Below are positions 61,907 to 64,000 of a stretch of DNA of 64,000 nt, piece by piece (the stretch's first letter is position 1; every line of letters begins with the position of its first letter). The stretch spans positions 5,383,501 through 5,447,500 of the forward strand of contig JASJZH010000002.1 of the NCBI GenBank assembly GCA_037178975.1. The letters run 5' to 3'. The DNA is from Oscheius tipulae (lineage: Eukaryota; Nematoda; Chromadorea; Rhabditida; Rhabditidae). A program made the translations under genes and the position numbers. The notes beneath the pieces were generated by a model. That model was not told where the DNA came from. It was given only the letters and a program-made list of their open reading frames with translations, and made no database searches.

Positions 61907-64000
61907 ATGGACTCGTCTTCGTCCTCTACCTTGTCGCCTTCCACAACGACAAATGGATACAACAAGGTTAATTTACTTTATAGACTGGGGAGTAAAAAAA
62001 AAGAAGTAAAACAGAGCTAGGAACAAGAGACAGACAAAGAGTCCCGTTCACTTTTCTAGTGCCTGTCTGTCCATGTGTTAGCTTGCCCTTACGTCTGTCT
62101 GTCACAGTGTCACTTGTGCTACTGTTCCGATATTCAATGTCATTGCCTTTGGGTCATTCATCATCTCGTGACCCTTCCTATATGACAATATTAACCTGGC
62201 ACATTTGCCCTCTTCCCGTATCCCTTCCAGTAAATTTCGGTATCCTTACCATCGCCTCTTTGGCAGACCCTCGAACCTTTCGAAGTCATTTGCCTACTGA
62301 ACTTATGCTCTTGTTCGCACAAAGCAGTCAACTTGCAGCTTTTTTTGGAGAGAGACGATGTCTTTGACAAAGACAGAACGCGATACAAATCTAATGAGAC
62401 ACAAGGGTTCGCAACAATTCAAGACCATAGGAGATTGTTGATAAAAAAAGAGTTCTTCCAGATTGTCGCCGCGCAGAGGGACTACTTCGACTCGGGAGCA
62501 ACAGCTTCACTGAGCACTCGAAAAGTGCGTCTCTCGACCCTGAAGAAGCTGCTGGAAGACAATACGACGGAACTGGCCCATGCCGTCGAGAAGGATCTTC
62601 ACAAGAAGCCCGGCTACACGCAAATGGAGCTGCTCGGCTGTCTGGGCGAGATCGACTACGTGACGGAGAATCTAGAGTCCTGGTCAGCGACCCAGTACGT
62701 CTCGAAGACGCTGCTCAACGCAATGGACGAGCCTAGCCTTGTGAGACAGCCGCTGGGAGTCGTTCTTATCATAGGACCGTGGAACTACCCCCTCGAGCTC
62801 GTTATCCGTCCGCTAATTCCAGCTCTGGCTGCAGGTATGTCTTGACTCTTTTTGTACTTGTAGTTCCTGTCCTTTTGCGTGCATGTCAGCCTAAGTTGTG
62901 TCACTATGTCAATACGCCAGTCTCTTATACTGTCACCCTCTAGCCAATCAAGTAGACCATTTTTGAGTTTGCTCTACATCAAGCTGTCAGTCTGTCAACT
63001 GTCAGCCGAACAACCTGAAAATCTGTTAGTCGTTTTTTCATTGTAAAAATAGCAACATCTTTCCATTTTCAGGCAACACGGCAGTGATCAAGCCGTCCGA
63101 AGTCTCGTCCCACACCGCTGCTGCCATTGCTAAGATCTTCCCCAAGTACTTCCCTTCCGAGGTCGTGACCATCGTCTCTGGAGGGATCGAGGAGACAACG
63201 CTTCTTCTCAAGGAGCACTTCGATCACATCTTCTATACGGGGTCCACCTCGGTCGGCAAGGTCGTGATGACCGCAGCGGCCCAGCATCTGACCCCCGTCA
63301 CACTGGAGCTCGGCGGCAAGTGTCCTGCGGTTGTCCTGGATGATGCCAAAATAGAGGTGACGGCTGCTCGACTTGCCTGGGGCAAATGGACCAACGCCGG
63401 ACAGACCTGCGTCGCGCCAGACTACATTCAGGTGACGGAAGAGAACAAGCATAGACTGGTAGACGAGATGACGAAACAGCTGACGGTCTTCTACGGGAAG
63501 GACATCAAGGAGAGCAAGGACTACGGTCGCATCATCAACAGGAGACACTTTGAGTGAGTTCAACTTCTTTTTGACTTTGGCTAGGGAAAATACAAGGGTT
63601 CAAATAACCGAGAAGGTGCAGGAAACTGTCGTGGACCCCTTAATTCGCAGTTCGTTGTTCGTTACGGAACTCACTGCTTAACTAGTATGTGATACTAAGC
63701 TTTACCACATAGCGCAGTCGGTTAGCACTCTAATTGGTGCACTCCAAGTGACCCGGACTCGCTGTGGGTTAAAGTAGCTCATTCAATAGACAAAACCAAT
63801 GGGTTGAGTGTCCATCAGGCTAAAATCATATCTTTCAGTCGTCTCTCGAGCCTGTTGAACGACTCTCGTGGATCTGTTCTCTACAGTGGCGGAGAACTGG
63901 ACCCGGACTCGCTCTTTTTTCCTCCTACCATCATCGAAGTGTCGAAGGACGATGTGCTGATGCGAGACGAAATCTTCGGGCCCATTCTTCCCATCATCAC
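61907..64000 (+). CDS. Class 3-type fatty aldehyde dehydrogenase (3' part beyond window)
   Basis: This enzyme oxidises medium- and long-chain aldehydes to acids with NAD(P)+, often on ER or peroxisomal membranes. Exons 61907-61966, 62462-62834, 63073-63553 and 63839-64000+ are in phase. The first exon is a Ser/Thr-rich leader (MDSSSSSTLSPSTTTNGYNK). ALDH3 hallmarks follow: ARKVRLSTLKKLLED-like helix (here TRKVRLSTLKKLLED), PLGVVLIIGPWNYPLEL, NTAVIKPSEVS, YTGSTSVGK for cofactor binding, the general-base Glu in VTLELGGKCP, and the catalytic Cys in WTNAGQTCVAPDYI. The last visible exon continues with PTIIEVSKDDVLMRDEIFGP. The C-terminal membrane anchor of fatty aldehyde dehydrogenases would lie past the window. 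The intron 63554-63838 holds a tRNA-like relic. Resembles C. elegans alh-4/alh-5-type genes. Confidence 0.93.
63704..63774 (+). repeat. tRNA-like relic in an ALDH intron
   Basis: CATAGCGCAGTCGGTTAGCA closely matches a tRNA D-arm and A box. The expected T-arm is degraded (GTGGGTTAAAG). A pseudogene or tRNA-derived SINE fragment is the likely origin. Confidence 0.5.

Overview
This is a nuclear window from a nematode. The strongest evidence is five cuticle collagen genes with the nematode-specific N-terminal domain and the C-terminal Cys-x2-Cys-Pro...Gly-Tyr ending, plus a chemoreceptor of the nematode Srx family. Other genes are ordinary animal genes (DHX16, SDHB, UQCRH, TIA-1/TIAR, IWS1, prominin, CLN3, an ALDH3-type aldehyde dehydrogenase). 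Genes are split by many very short introns, mostly 37-44 nt, and several start codons lie directly behind a 3' splice-site-like AG, as expected where leaders are trans-spliced or carry a 5'-UTR intron. I cannot name the species. All exon models were read by hand from reading frame, splice signals and family knowledge; no search was run.

Layout. 1-10.4 kb is dense housekeeping: dhx16 (-, cut by the window start), uqcrh (-), sdhb (+), a 57-aa membrane protein (+), a TIA-1/TIAR RNA-binding protein (-), a 353-bp hAT-like MITE with an 8-bp target duplication, and iws1 (+). 10.7-21.4 kb holds an orphan 85-aa gene (-), an Srx receptor (-), a candidate secreted peptide (+) and a zinc-finger gene resembling RNF220 (-) with a 3.5-kb intron. 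21.4-31.9 kb is gene-poor; its main feature is a diverged 1.14-kb inverted repeat whose arms carry a decayed, once-coding sequence. 31.9-34.1 kb has a Ser/Pro-rich protein (+) and a Cys-rich, Gly/Val-rich probable secreted protein (-).

36-53 kb is the most distinctive part. It holds two convergent four-transmembrane paralogues, two nearly identical inverted copies of an SH2-like adaptor gene, and five cuticle collagens. Two of the collagens, in opposite orientation 7.6 kb apart, share an 862-bp block that appears identical including the intron but ends abruptly inside the first and last codons. The order SH2(+), 4TM(-), collagen(-) ... collagen(+), collagen(+), SH2(-) is roughly mirror-symmetric. 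This suggests inverted duplication maintained by gene conversion. Whether the SH2-like and four-transmembrane proteins work with the collagens in the hypodermis is inference only.

54.5-64 kb holds prominin (+), cln3 (+) with a repeat in its first intron, and an aldehyde dehydrogenase (+) running off the window end. tRNA-like relics, palindromic mini-elements and simple repeats are scattered through the intergenic and intronic DNA. I saw no viral genes, toxin genes, CRISPR arrays or rRNA.
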